A DNA stretch of 64,000 nucleotides from Spisula solida (GCA_947247005.1 OX365955.1:37675822-37739821), one strand, 5' to 3'. Shown: positions 13,564-26,577, counted from the first letter of the stretch. A program made the numbers and translations. The notes: a model not told the origin generated them from the sequence alone.

Positions 13564-13618
13564 TTTTTAGTAAATCTTGTCAATTTCAATGTTTGAAATT
13601 GACAAGATTTACTAAAAA
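13564..13618. repeat. Perfect 26-bp palindrome with 3-nt loop
   Basis: The left arm at 13564-13589 ('tttttagtaaatcttgtcaa' onward) is matched base for base by the right arm at 13593-13618, around the loop 'tgt' at 13590-13592. Confidence 0.97.
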
Positions 13619-13755
13619 TAGCATCGAATCATTAGAAACTGATACGGACTGAGATTGTTCATTTAAAATTATCATAACGGCAATCTTAGTTTTGCTTACA
13701 TTTGTTGATATTTTATTTTGCAAAATAGTTGTAAGGTTTTTCAGTATAATAAAAT

Positions 13756-13901
13756 AAATAACACATGGCTGCTCGGGTGACAGTAAATAATACCAACCCT
13801 TAAATAGTCATATCACCCATCGGCTTCGCTTCAGGTGATATAACTATTCTCGGGTTGGTACATGTATTATTTACTATCACCCTCGCAGCCATGTGTTATT
13901 T
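13756..13901. repeat. Hairpin MITE
   Basis: A 146-bp inverted repeat. The left end 'aaataacacatggctgctcg' pairs with the right end 'cgcagccatgtgttattt', and the pairing continues inward ('gtaaataataccaaccc' with 'gggttggtac..attatttac'). The centre contains 'cggcttcgcttcaggtgata'. No coding capacity. Confidence 0.85.
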
Positions 13902-13919
13902 ATATAATAACTTTAAAAT

Positions 13920-16900
13920 ACAAAATGTACATGTACCAGTTATAGTAAATACTAGAACATGTCACCGAGTTTCTGAGCTTAAAAAACTCTTTGTAAACAG
14001 TATAATGATTCAATCATTAATTAGAAAGAAATGAGAGTGCAAGGGGGATATTTGATCTGGAACATGCCAATAGTAACCTTTAATTCAATGAAATGACAAG
14101 TCTAATCATTGTCAATATTTACCACAAAAGTTGTCAATGTACAGTTATATAATACAATACACCTTTAGCCTTATTGTCTAATAAAACAATCAAAGCATGG
14201 TTAAGACAATTGACAAGCATTTTATCAGCTGACTCCATCAATGTATTAGGTATCTACCATTGAACACCCTAATCGAACCATACAATCTAGGTGCATGTAT
14301 GTGTAAAACAGGCGGTAACAGAACCTCTATAGAAGTATGTTCCATAATACTTGTAGCCTGGCGACCGCAGATGTTAGATAGGCTTGTGGGAGGATTTCAC
14401 ACATTCTAAAGTTACTATGATAAAGACTTAAAGTTAATGTCAACTTTTTGTAAAAAAGAAATGCAGTTCAAAATAGTGCTTACAGCAATGATCCTATCAG
14501 TCATATTCATAATTAATCAGTAGTCACAAGAACAAACCTGAAACTTGTAGACATACTGACTCTTGATATACAACTGGTTACTCAATGTTTTATTTTAACC
14601 TCTCTCTCTCTAGTACTAACAATACATTGAAAACATATATCTGGCAATGAATTATATAATTATGATCAGAACATTCAGGCTATATCTCAGTAAACGTTTA
14701 TTATATACTATTTGAACTCTCCAGTTTTCATGACAGCCGTCTCAGAAAGGTCTAAAAAATATTCTGGCCTACAAAAAAATCAAATAAAGACTAAGCTGAA
14801 ACAACGTACATGAGAACAATCCTAAAATGAAAATGCTAGGAATGGAATGAAAATGTTCTACATAAACATCACGACAACAAAACAAGAGTTGGTCTCAGAT
14901 GAAGGAAAAAGGGAACGCACAAAAACCATTTGGAGATGTACACCCGAGACCGAGATGAAAGAAATTGGTTCAACCTGGGGAGGATTTAATAGGAAAGGTA
15001 GCGAAAAATAGAAAAGAGTGGAAAGCTCTACTGTCCTTGCTATGTGTGTGTCTCTGAGCACAACAAGGACCATGTCAATTTTCCACAGAAATATAATGAC
15101 CTGTCACAATTGGGAATTGAACGCAAATCATTGGGTTACAAATCCAGCGCTGAGAACACAATCTATCTATAAGATTCAGGGCCAGTGAATGTAACAACTG
15201 ATACTGTGCTTGTTTGATAACATAAGAATGATACATGGACAGTTTTGTACCATTAAACACATTTGTAGGTAATTTTGTTTTGTTAGACTGATAGATAAAA
15301 GGGTTATGACGTTCCATTAACATTAATAATCACTTCATACTTTGCTGTTCAGTGTAGGTAAGAATCCCACTATAACTTATAATAAGCAGTTGTAAACATA
15401 ACTATTTATTTCACAACATGTGGCAGCCGTAAAAATCACTTCCTACTACAATCAGTGTTGTTAATTATCTGCTTAATGCTGTGGTGTGAACTGTGATGTA
15501 GTCACATTGTGTCTGGTTACTTTAACAACCTTTTTCGGTCGTTAGTGTGATAACCGAGTGGTCTATGCTTTCGTAATTTGCATTGCTTGGTGAATGCGCT
15601 GCTCAGTATAAGTAAGAATCCCACTAAAGGTGCAGACTACTTGATATGAAATTTAAGGAGTTTTAAGCATATCTTAAAATTTTGTCTTCATACTGAACTG
15701 AATGGAATTTGTCGTTGCAGCTTGTATTACAGTTCACCAAACCCTTAAATACTATAATACAGCGGAACTTGAGTTCCCTGGTAAACAGTTACAGCTCTAT
15801 ATACGGTATAAATACCTGCAGAAGGACCAACATGTACAAAGCAGTATATGTACTCCCATGTCTTCGATAGGGGTATAAAGTTACGAGACCCTGAATGTGA
15901 TGAAAAACAAGAAACGTATATTTTTTTGTAAATGTGTACTGTATGTCTCTCGTGTTCTGCTTGAAATCACAATCTCCAAAACACCAAACAACTATAACCG
16001 CACTTAAGGGAAGGAGTAATAGAGTAGCTATCTTACCTGGGATTTGAACCCACACCCTGTTATTTAGTCTGTAGCCCTTCAAAATTAGTTAGCAAGGTAT
16101 TTATTGTACAAGTAAGACTCCACTACACTAACAACACTCCAGTCAGTACTTTATCTACACTGCACGCAGATTTATGTCAATAATAATAATTATTATAGAC
16201 TATAACTTGAACCATTTATTACTCATTCTGTCAAGTGATTATCAGTGTTGACAGTCGATAATTTGTCACCAACATTTGTACTGTTCAGTGGCTGACGTAC
16301 GTCAAATGACAAGTTTTCTCTACCACAGAGCAAAATTACTTTAACAACACAAGGGTTCATCGAAATGATTGTGAATAAGATAGAATGTTTACCTAATAAA
16401 GGTCTGTATAAATCCAAATAAGGAAAAACCAGCACACCTGTACAGGTAAATAACGAAATGTCAACTTCCGTGTTTATTTCGCAGGTGTTCGTGTAATTTG
16501 CACACTGTGATATTTGCTAGAATGCATTTCACTCCAAGGGAAGTAACTGGAATAAAAAAGCCATATGACATCAGCGATTGTTTCCCTTTTTATGACTTAT
16601 CACCCTTTGTTATTTATACTTAAGAGTTGCTGCCCTTTAAAATCTTGGACTATAATTATTTCGCAAAGAATTGGAACGAGAGACTTTGTCTGACTTATTT
16701 TTATTTCCTTTGACACTAAGGGAGAGAAGTTTATAGTACAAAAGTTATGTCCTATTGAATTGAGTTCATGCCCTACTGTCTTGTTGCATTGGGTGCTTTA
16801 CGAAACATTCACAGTGAGCCTATAAAATGTAGCAGAGCGCCGTGGGGAGTGTAGCCATGTCCATACCTGGTTATCAACTCTATGCTTATACATGGCATAT

Positions 16901-17318
16901 CTTGTTAAGCCTTAAAAACTAAGATATGCTTTTGGTGTTAAACTCCCAGATATTTGGGGTTGGGTCTGGAACCTCGCCCCCCCCCCCCCCCCCCCCCAGC
17001 TTCGCGCCTTTGATTAGTGTATGGGCCTGGGTATACAATGTAGATAATAAAAATATATCCAGGTGCGTAGCCGAGGGTGGGGCGAAGTATCTGTGGTAAA
17101 ACCAAACCAATGATATAAAGAAAAAAAAATCTCCCAGTCCTGTAATTTACATAACCATATACATGTATACACACATTATATATCACTTTTAAAGAAATAT
17201 ATTGTGTAACTACAACATTTTCTTATAAGTACCGGGTACACTTACAAATGAAGAAAGAAAATTAACTCTCAATCCATGTAATCAATGATTATTTCATTAT
17301 TTGAATGCAGAAAGACGA
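13920..17318. other. Noncoding stretch with SINE fragments and homopolymer
   Basis: No gene is recognisable. A minus-strand B-box-like 'gggttcaaatcccagg' at about 16035-16055 and a plus-strand tRNA-like stretch at about 15545-15600 suggest SINE debris. 16978-16997 is an uninterrupted poly-C run. A TCTCTC microsatellite lies at 14600-14611. Confidence 0.4.
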
Positions 17319-18200
17319 CAAGAGGGCCCAAAGGGCCATAGGTCGCTCACCTGTCCTAGTAGTTCATGCAGACCCCTTGATGGTAGCCTCTATGGCAAGT
17401 ACAAGGTTTTCATATTGTCTTATAAAGCGACGTTGAAATTTACATCACATAGACCAAATTGCATATTGAAGTTTAAGCAAGTTTTGTCTATGATTTGACC
17501 TTGTGATCTAGTTTTTGACCTGGGATGACCCAATATCGAACTTGACCTAGATTTTGTTGAGATGAGCATTTTGACAAAGTCTCATAAAGATTAGACCAAA
17601 ATTGTGACCTCTAGTGACTACACAAGGTTTTTCTATGATTTTAACTTGTGACCTAGTTTTTGACCCCGGATGACCCAATATCAAACTTGACCTAGATTTT
17701 GTTGAGATGATCATTGTGACCAAGTTTCATAAAGATTAAGTCAACATTGTGACCTCTAGTGACTACACAAGGTTTTTCTTTGATTTGACCTTGTGACCTA
17801 GTTTTTTACCCCGGATGACCCAATATCAAACTTGACCTAGATTTTGTTGATTTGATCATTGTGACCAAGTTTGATAAAGATTAGGTCAAAATTGTGACCT
17901 CTAGTGACTACACAAGGTTTTTCTATGATTTGACCTTGTGACCTAGTTTTTGACCCCGGATGACCCAATATTGACCTCTAGGGACTACACACGGTTTTCT
18001 ATGATTAAACCTTGTGACCTAGTTTTTAACCCCAGTTGACCCAATATTGAACTTGACCTAGATTTTGTTGAGATGATCATTGTGACCAAGTTTCATAAAG
18101 ATTAGGCCAAAACTGTGCCCTACAGTGTCTACAAAAATTGTGGACGGACGAAGAGTGATAACAAAAGCTCACTCTGTCACTTTGTGACAGGTGGAGCTAA
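17319..18200 (+). repeat. Tandemly reiterated interspersed repeat R3
   Basis: Starts 'agagggcccaaagggccata'. It continues as about five head-to-tail copies of a roughly 138-bp unit ('tgaccttgtgacctagtttt', 'gatgacccaatat.aacttg', 'acctagattttgttga', 'gtgacctctagtgactacac'). It ends 'aaaagctcactctgtcactt' plus 'tgtgacaggtggagct', where 'gtcactttgtgac' is palindromic. A diverged copy is at 33130-33470. The small ORFs inside are products of the repeat. Confidence 0.85.
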
Positions 18201-18526
18201 AAACACATTGATTTAAATTTTATAGTTTAATAATCGAACAAGCAGGAAGCATTGATTTCTATACACACAATGTATGTCGTATTTGCACAGACCTGAGACT
18301 ATTCAGAAAATGCATTTAAGCATTAATAAATACTGGCAGGTTTGAATTACTCAAGTCGTGTATTGTTTCACAGGATTCAGATAAATATACCACTTCAGTT
18401 TAAAATGTTAGATATATTTTGTAGATATATTTGACAATCTGGAGGTGGATATATTTCATTATAGAATTGTATGGTGGAAGGGAATTTGAAAAGGGTGTTT
18501 TTGTAATTAAATTTGGAATATCCAAA

Positions 18527-20272
18527 ATGGCTAGGAGTTTGTTAAAGGGACGAGAGCCATCGAAGGACACAGTAAGGTTACATTCTTCAGACGCCGATGA
18601 GATGTTTTGTCAACCTTGTGGATACGGTGGTAAATGTAAATGTGCTGTCGGGTTTTGCCAAAATTGCGAGGAATATTTCTGTCGCGAATGCATTAATTAC
18701 CATAGAAAACAGCGGATAACGAAACAACATGAGATTCTTGGTAAAGATAAAATGCCGAAAGGACATGAAGTTATATCTCACGACGAATGCAACATTATGT
18801 GTGACAAACATCCAACAGTAATAGTGAAATTTTATTGTACAGTTCACAAGAATGTCGGCTGTAGCGAATGTGTGGTTTTGGAGCATGCTGAATGCAATCA
18901 CACAAAATGTGTAAAAGATATTCAAGAACTGTCCGAAGACTTCATTATGTCCGAAGTTGATTTTAATGAATTTCATCAAAACATGGACAGGCTTCAAATA
19001 GAACTAGACAAAGTAGAGAACAGTTTGGACTCTGAATCAGAATTGGCAAAAAACAATAACTCATCATTAGTGAACTCTATTAGGACCTCAAAATTTCAAA
19101 TGTACGATTGCCTGAACCAAATGGAAATCAAACTTGTAAAAGACGCTGACAAACTTAAACTAGATGGAGAAAAAGCATTGAAAAGTCTTAAGGATAACAC
19201 GGCAACCATAAAAGATGTAATTGAGAATACGAAAGAGCAATTGGACACAAATGCACACCAGAACAAGTCTGTGTTTGTCCTAACAATGCAAGCTCAACGT
19301 AAACTGGTGAAAATGGAAGAAAACCTAACTAGAATCAAAAGCAGACGACAACTACGTCAATATAAGTTTGTTCCATCGTCTGATGTGAAAGATATACTAG
19401 CTGGAAATATGCAGTTTGGAAATATAACAGATGTTAAAACCGAAGAATTTTCAGCAAAATTTATTCAGGACATACAGGTCAGAGCTTCAGACACTGAACA
19501 TTGCTGTGCTGCAGGCATTGCAGTAGTCTGTCCAAACAGAATAGTGATTGGAGACGGCAACAATAAATCATTGAAACTCATTGATCTTCAATCAGGGTCT
19601 GTTCTATCTAAGTGTGACGTTCCTACTTCTCCCAAAGACCTTGCAGTAATGAGCGAGACACAAATTGCTGCTACCTTCCCCAAAGAAATGAAAATCAAAA
19701 TTTATGACGTTGATACATGTAGTAACATTATTCTGAACAAAGCACTACGAGTAAATGGGAAATGTGTAGGAATAGCGCACAAGGAGGATAAACTAGCAGT
19801 GTCATACGACAATTCGGGAAGAATAGATGTAATGAATACTACAGGTCATGTTGTTCATAAGATCATACCTAAGCAAAAGACGACTGATCTTTTCAAGGGC
19901 CCACGGTACATCGTTTTCGGACATGAAAAAGACACACTAGTGGTTTCCGACAACGACACAAGTCAGGTGTCGATTGTAACATTCCGGAGTGAAATCTTGA
20001 AAACTTTCAGCATAGATACTTTAAGAACACCAAGAGGTATTACCGTAGCGGCTGATGGCACGGTCATTGTTGCCAGCTGTGCTAACGATTGTGTACATAT
20101 CATAGCATCAGACTTTGAGAAGAGTAGAATACTTCTTCAGGAAGACACTAATGTGAGGTATCCAGAGTGTATTAGTTTTAATGATTCGAACAACGCGCTG
20201 TTTCTCTGGTGCTCAACATTGGGTGATCAACCGGATATCGATAATGTGATCAAAATGTACCAACTGTCATAA
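18527..20272 (+). CDS. RING-less TRIM-like protein (B-box1, B-box2, coiled coil, NHL-like)
   Basis: An intronless gene for 581 residues, stop TAA at 20270-20272. The frame is open from 18431, but I start at 18527 (CCAAAATGG: A at -3, G at +4) because the 32 codons upstream look non-protein and the zinc-binding domains follow directly. B-box 1 spans about residues 28-68 (C28, C31, C44, C47, C52, C55, H59, H68). B-box 2 spans about 92-125 (C92, H95, C104, H107, C112, C115, H125). A charged helical coiled coil covers about 140-310. The last 250 residues look like a beta-propeller of NHL-type strands (for example 'LRTPRGITVAADGTVIVAS' near residue 505). No RING is present, so E3 ubiquitin-ligase activity is not indicated. 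TRIM2/3/56-like proteins of this build are greatly expanded in bivalves, where roles in immunity are suspected; a specific function cannot be read from the sequence. The gene stands alone between repeats. Confidence 0.93.
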   Translation: MARSLLKGREPSKDTVRLHSSDADEMFCQPCGYGGKCKCAVGFCQNCEEYFCRECINYHRKQRITKQHEILGKDKMPKGHEVISHDECNIMCDKHPTVIVKFYCTVHKNVGCSECVVLEHAECNHTKCVKDIQELSEDFIMSEVDFNEFHQNMDRLQIELDKVENSLDSESELAKNNNSSLVNSIRTSKFQMYDCLNQMEIKLVKDADKLKLDGEKALKSLKDNTATIKDVIENTKEQLDTNAHQNKSVFVLTMQAQRKLVKMEENLTRIKSRRQLRQYKFVPSSDVKDILAGNMQFGNITDVKTEEFSAKFIQDIQVRASDTEHCCAAGIAVVCPNRIVIGDGNNKSLKLIDLQSGSVLSKCDVPTSPKDLAVMSETQIAATFPKEMKIKIYDVDTCSNIILNKALRVNGKCVGIAHKEDKLAVSYDNSGRIDVMNTTGHVVHKIIPKQKTTDLFKGPRYIVFGHEKDTLVVSDNDTSQVSIVTFRSEILKTFSIDTLRTPRGITVAADGTVIVASCANDCVHIIASDFEKSRILLQEDTNVRYPECISFNDSNNALFLWCSTLGDQPDIDNVIKMYQLS

Positions 20273-20377
20273 ATTATCACATAAACAACATAAAGTCTGG
20301 AATGTATCCAAACTTGTCAAGGTGCATCAAATCTCAATACTCAGACCACCATTTTTATTATTGAAACTGGCCATAAT

Positions 20378-20615
20378 CTTTCGAAGCATCTCAAGTAGAA
20401 ATCTCAGCTCAAATTGTGATATTGCTCAAATAGGAGTCTTAATTTTAGTAACATCAGAATTATGTGTTCTTGGCATGTTACTGTAATAAACTGAGTTACT
20501 CAGAATAATATGTCTGCTTTGTGACACCAATTTTGAGTCCTGGCAGCAGTGAGCCTCTTATGGAAATGACTTCATTTAAGATAAATTACAATAATCATGT
20601 GAGATGAGATTTAGC
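20378..20615. repeat. Fragment of the 5201-5453 hairpin MITE family
   Basis: The left part 'tcgaagcatctcaagtagaa' followed by 'atctcagctcaaattg' matches the left arm of the element at 5201. The right part 'tgagatgagatttagctc' is a decayed partner arm. It lies within or beside the 3' UTR of the TRIM-like gene. Confidence 0.6.
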
Positions 20616-20812
20616 TCCAAATGATATCCTTTTGGGCTAGCTCTTCTTATTGAGATGGTTTTAATGGAAATAAGAACTGTGTGTAGTTCTTTTTTGGGTT
20701 ATCCTTTACATGTAATGTTGATTGCCATGACATTATTATTGCATGCAAAAATTGCATGATTGTTTATTATTTCAATGTATTTTTGTCATGTAATTTGTAC
20801 ATTGTATATAGA

Positions 20813-20818
20813 AATAAA
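20813..20818 (+). terminator. Poly(A) signal of the TRIM-like gene
   Basis: AATAAA about 540 nt after the stop codon, in an AT-rich 3' region. It is the first canonical signal I see downstream of the ORF on the plus strand. Confidence 0.55.
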
Positions 20819-21244
20819 TCCATCCATCTATAAATCTATTACTGAGGTTAAATAGAACCCAAGACAAAATGGGTGTGACATTCTATTCTGAATTTTAAGG
20901 TGGAGGCAGGTCTCATAACTGAGGTCATATTTACATGAATTATATAATAATGTGTGTTTTGCTGTAAATTAAATGGTAGCGATCAGTATTGGCATTTATT
21001 TGGGTTTCTCAACAATTTTCTACCGTAACCGGTTTTCCTTGACCATATTCTAACAAGGGGTCCATTGCTTAACCAAAGCGCTACCAAGCGCCTTTATTCA
21101 GTTACCTCCTGTTCATTTAAATATAGAAGACATGGATTACCTCCTGTGGAAAGCCCTATGTAGCGCTCTCCCATGTGAACGTTCTTCAATAACTTATGTC
21201 TTACCCTTCCACAAGGGCCAAGCAAGGTTTAATAGTTTTAAAAC

Positions 21245-21690
21245 ATGTTGAACAAGTAATTAAGAATCGCAAGCAATACAGAAGTCCCCTACCGGTTTGA
21301 GGCCATTTTCAATGTTTCTGTTGCCATAGCAACCACAATTTTTGTCAGAATCGAAATATTTTTAGTTGTACATAATCCCCTTATTGCCCCCTATCCACAT
21401 ATCAAGTTACATAAACCTTCCTTGAAAACTGTATGAGTTATGGTAGGATCCAGATTTGGGCATATTTTCACTCTTTCTGTTGCCATAGCAACCACAATTT
21501 TTGTCAGAATCAAAATATTTTTAGACGTGCATAATCCCCTTATTACCCCCTATCCACATACCAAGTTTCATAAACCTAGCTTGGAAACTGTTTGAGTTAT
21601 GTCAGGATCCAGATTGTTTGACAGACGGACGGACGGACGGACGGACAGACTGACTGACTGACGGACGAACCTAAATAAGCTAAAATGGCC
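21245..21690 (+). mobile_element. 'AGTCCCCTACCGG' element, dimeric copy A
   Basis: Starts 'aagtaattaagaatcgcaag' then 'agtcccctaccggttt'. It contains two successive copies of a roughly 150-bp block ('tttctgttgccatagcaacc', 'cataatccccttattgcccc', 'ttgagttatg.caggatccag') and ends in a GACGGACG/GACT microsatellite. The inverted end seen in copies at 29140 and 44755 is missing here. Confidence 0.8.
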
Positions 21691-21842
21691 AGGGTTGGCA
21701 GCATGAGGATCAGGGTACAGGCAAAGATGATAATCTAGAAATTAATTTATTCAGGCCTTCAATAATGAGGTGTAAGTAATCAAAGAGCTACGGGGGGCGT
21801 AGGAAGAGTACAATACACCAGCACAAATGAATATATCACAAT

Positions 21843-21848
21843 TTTATT
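21843..21848 (-). terminator. Candidate minus-strand poly(A) signal
   Basis: On the minus strand AATAAA is followed about 20 nt later by a GT-rich segment ('catttgtgctggtgtattg'), the arrangement expected at a cleavage site. It could end the minus-strand gene's transcript some 10.5 kb after its stop codon, or belong to an unrelated transcript. Only RNA data could tell. Confidence 0.25.
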
Positions 21849-24341
21849 ACTTTCAAAACAACAAAATATCCAATAACATTTCAACATTACTGTGTACAGA
21901 TAACAAATATCAATGACACACAAGGTGCTATAACAAGCTCTAAATACTTCTATACATTGACATAATCACTGTAATAATGCACGTAAAAATATGGGGTATA
22001 TTTCATTTCAAATTATTCAGTTTTGCATATCAATTACCGGATTCTAAAGATGAGGCTAATGTTTGAGTTATATAGCCTGGGAGATCAACCAAATGATTAT
22101 AAATAAATATACAAGATTAACTGTATTTGAGCTTAGATGAGATACATACCAGTAGTGGTTTTATGGTAATTTTATCATTTTCAAGGGTGGGGGTGGTAGA
22201 AAACAAAAGCCTATTATAAACAAGAGCCATGGTTACATGTACATGGCAAATGCCCCATCCCATGGGGACAGGCGAGTAAAAATGATTGTGGACTGGAATT
22301 CTGTCATACAATGAAATAACAAAAATATGTGTGGACCAAAATTGGGGTCAATAATTTAAAATTCTAGAATGTTACAACACACTCAGTAGTTTTCTTTGTT
22401 CTCAGTAAAACCACAGAAAATCATGAATCTTTGATAAACAAGGTACTAAGATATTCATTTGTTAGCGACTAATACTGTACATTTTTATTCTCATTTAAAT
22501 ATTCTAAAACTGTACTATAGCCATTTTTATAACACAATGGAATGTTGCAAGAAATGCTGATGTGAATCGAAACAAATCACCGAAGAGAAAATATTACATA
22601 TAGCTCGGCAATAGAAATTACCCTTATGGTTTTGTTCAGTAAATTTTGCATCAACATGCATTAACAATATTACTATGTCATAGCAAGAATGAGCAATAAA
22701 AGATTGCTACATGCGTGCCTCCGTACCTCAGTGGTTAGCGCGCTTGTCGTCTTATCTGGCGACCCGGTTTCAAATATGGATTATTATTTTATATGCCTGC
22801 CAAATTTCAGCAAAAAGCTGACTGGCAAATAAAGGCTATGCTCGGCAATTTTTTGTTACAGGGAAAGCATGGTGGTACTAACATTTATAAGATGTCTCAA
22901 TTTCAATAAAGATAGGAAAACATACGGATGCATTTAGAAACACCTTCCGATATATCGGTTATAAAAACTTTCAGAGTGATTCCATCAGTTACAATCTACG
23001 ATCATAAACCATTTCTGCAGAAGCCGGTGATGTGGAAGATCTCAGACCGATAACGAAGTTCATCCTTCACACTGGATGAGAAGAGGCGGGCATTTGTCCT
23101 GTACATTGAACTGTATTGAAACACCAGGTACCAATAAATTGTTAAAATCAAAGAGAAGCACATGTTTTACTAATTACACAATTCTAACAAAACAATAAAG
23201 CTGCATACAATTAAACCCACTTAAAGCATTAAGCAACAGATTTTTATCCACTTCTGACACAGAGTTGGCTCACCTGAGTTAAATTAATATTAAATTACTG
23301 AAAATGCATTCCAATGACTACTGCTTTATCAAAGAACTCAAGAGAAATCTTAAAACTTGATAATTTAAATTCTTTATAATCCTGAAATGTTACAAATGGT
23401 GGTAAAGGGACCAGAAACATTAACAATTGCTTAGTTAATGAACTCCAACAAATCATAATCTGTCCTCCAATTTGTTGTCATAAAAGAATTTTAAGGAATT
23501 TAAATTTGAGAGCAAGTTTAGTATTTCTGTAAGTGCTTTGATAAAGCCGTACCTAGAACACAGTGATATGTAAATGAGTTACATTGTCAATAATTACCGT
23601 ATCAAAGAAAATTTACTATTTCATATACATGTGTATAAAATTTGTTGTGTTGTTTATGAATTAAAATTGTCTCAGAAAACTCACATTATTATGGTCCACC
23701 GATGAATTCACTAGCCTTTGTTTACAAATAAAAAGGAATATTTAATGCATTTTCCATGCCCATTTTTGTTCAATCCTGTGCATAATCACTTTAAATGCAT
23801 ATTCTCTTTCAAGCTATGCTGATATCAAGTGGTCAGTCGACCATGCAGTGTTTATATTATCCATGTTTGTTTAATGATAAGGTTAGAATATCTACCGCGA
23901 GCTATACCTACTATACATAAAAAGATGCATTGTTGGTTTTAAATTACAATAGCAGTATAACATTATGGACAATCTTCAATCTATCCCACCAATTTCTACC
24001 CTTGATATCAAGTCTGGATCACTAACAGTAGGAATTTAATGCCTCAAACCAGGAAAATAATTTGAGGCCGTAGGTGCCTGTAGAGGCATCTGCAGACAGG
24101 CATCTGCTGTATACCAGTACATTATCATTTTTCAAGGACTAATGAACCTGATCAAGGTTTTAGTGTTCGAGGCCCAACTGTTTGAGGCAACAAGATCTAC
24201 TGTACATACCATTGCATACAAAATGGCATGCAAATACTTTTCACAATAACAACAACTTTATACAGGTGAGTAAATGAAATGTTTGAGCAACACAAAAATT
24301 CAACATGATGCATAGTCCTAAATACAAATATATAACATAAA

Positions 24342-24620
24342 TAAGAGATGTTTGTAAATCATGTATGCCCCCATTGCAGCCAAATAATCATTAATGTTTA
24401 AGGTCACAGGAACATTGACCTTTGACCTACAGACCTCAAAATCAATAGGGGTCATCTACTGTTTCTAACCAACCTCCACAAGGTACAAGTGTTCTTGAGT
24501 TATTGAACAGAAATTTTGTCTTCCAACGGACCTACCTACCGACCGACCAACAGACCGACCATTATGTGCAAAGCAATATAACCCCTCATCAAAGTTGGGG
24601 GGGGGGGGGGGAAATAATAC
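24342..24620 (+). repeat. Interspersed repeat R4 with direct-repeat 'TGACCT' motif, copy 1
   Basis: Opens 'agagatgtttgtaaatcatg' then 'tatgcccccat'. It carries 'tgacctttgacct' at 24416-24428 and 'cctcaaaatcaatagggg' and ends in a GACC-rich tail and poly-G. Related copies lie at 26578-26760, 27310-27770, 40931-41145 and (short) 48669-48725, all in the same orientation. Confidence 0.8.
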
Positions 24621-24992
24621 ATAATTCTGATTCATAAAACCAGCTGTCACATGGCATTGTGCTCCACTAATCAACAAATTTACTACAAAAACAAATTTGG
24701 CCACCAAAAATACCAAACATTACTTTGTAATACGAGGGATGGTCTAGAGGTTTATGAGCTTGTGTTACTAGCCAGCTGACTTGTAACTTGATGATCACGG
24801 ATGAAAAGTAGTCGGTTCAGCAGATGCACACTTAAAAGGACATTTACCTTTTATAATTGCTATAAATTCTTAGCGTAAAATAATACCTGTATAACCATTC
24901 CTCATACTGTTAGCAGTCTATGGACTGTGATATTACAAACATATACTCAAACAAGGCCAATATTTGCATTAAATCTTTGTTAAACAAAGCTC

Positions 24993-25118
24993 TACTGCTA
25001 GGTACTGCTAGGTACTGCTAGGTACTGCTAGGTACTGCTAGGCACTGCTAGGTACTGCTAGGTACTGCTAGGTACTGCTAGGTACTGCTAGGTACTGCTA
25101 GGTACTGCTAAGTACTGC
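24993..25118. repeat. 10-bp minisatellite (tactgctagg)n
   Basis: About 12 uninterrupted head-to-tail copies of 'tactgctagg' with only single-base variants ('cactgctagg', 'tactgctaag'). Confidence 0.97.
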
Positions 25119-26029
25119 ATGTGCTGAGATATACAGGTACTCCCCAACGTAATTGCAAAACCATAACCAAAATGTTTTGTTAAACCATAACATAAGTTTC
25201 TTGCCTACCGCCAAATATATAGGGTACTTCCAGAAGTGTGCAATGCCAACAATAATGCCCGAGTGAGTAGTAAAGCTCTTCTTATCTTTTGAGTATAAAT
25301 AAAGACAAAAAAACAACACAAATTACACTTTGTAAAAATAAGTAAGTATAAAACACCATGAATGCACCATTCTTAATAGGACCGGGACAATTTTAATATT
25401 TTGTAACCGGTTAATCGTTGGTATGAAAGCAAATCAAACCGGTTAATTGTCCGCCATATTGAACATGGTGTGTTCTTTCATGACGACCATATACAGGTAC
25501 TTTCAGCAGCAGAATTCATGTGTGTTTATTTTATCATTGGAGGTATACAGTAACAAAATAAGATTTGTATGTTAAATATGATCATATATGGATTAATGTA
25601 TCACATTTTAACCAAAAAACCCCATCTAGTTTACTTGTTTATGTGTCGATCAATACACTCCGGCATATTGTTGTCAAAGATATATTGTATGCACGCAGTA
25701 ACATACAATATATTGGCATTGTATGATGTGTATCATTTTAGAACGATTAGCAGTTTTGCAAAATTGAAACCGGTTTCACCTTGCAATCGAATCGTATCCG
25801 ATTAACCGAGTAATCGTCCCGGGCCTAATTCTTAAAATAAAAGATCCAGTCTCCACATTTAATCGTAGAATTTTAACACTTTACACCATAGGCCATTAGT
25901 CCTTTTACATATTTCTGATAAAGAAAACTATTCCATTTGTGAAAATTATCTCCATTCAGGTTATTAACAATTGGAAGCAAACATTAAGTATCGGACACTG
26001 GACACATTTTAACTACATGGAAATCCTGT

Positions 26030-26325
26030 ACCTTAGTGAGGTGCATTGAAATAGTTCAGCATAGTGCATGGTATAGTACAAAGAATTTGGCATGATCCTG
26101 ACCTATATGCATGAACATATAACCAGGTTCTTGCATTAAATATATAAATTTCCGCGAGCAAATAGTGCAAAATTGGTCCTTTAGATTTGTGTTTGTATTA
26201 CACCTACAGCGTCTTCGTGATATTGTCGGCTTATGAAAACATACAACAGGGGATACACATATGGACAAGATATCTGCTGTTACATAATGCTGAAAGATCA
26301 CGTCAAATTCTCTGTACTATAAATG
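26030..26325 (+). repeat. Interspersed repeat family R1, copy 2
   Basis: Same orientation and block order as 6590-6880 ('atgatcctgaccta', 'ccgcgagcaaatagtgcaa', 'gaaaacatacaac', 'gtcaaattctctgtac'). Confidence 0.7.
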
Positions 26326-26577
26326 GGAAAAATGTGCAACCATGGGACAAACGGCTAAACCTACAAGCAACCAACGAAAACAGTAAATCAGTATAAAAGA
26401 TATATGTGCATTTTATAAATATATCTTTTATATACATGTTCTGCAAAATACCAAATCAATATCCCTTTGGCTAATGGAAGTCAAGTGATGAGAAAATATA
26501 ATACATGCAGTACAATAGATGGAACTTTACCACAAATGTTACAATGTTTTAGCAAATTAACACAGTTATATATATAT

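Noticed and set aside
17301..17498. Plus-strand ORF 'MNAERRQEGPKGHRSLT'
   Set aside because: Lies at the start of interspersed repeat R3; coding potential is incidental.
18587..18997. 136-codon minus-strand ORF inside the TRIM-like gene
   Set aside because: Antisense shadow of the B-box coding region.
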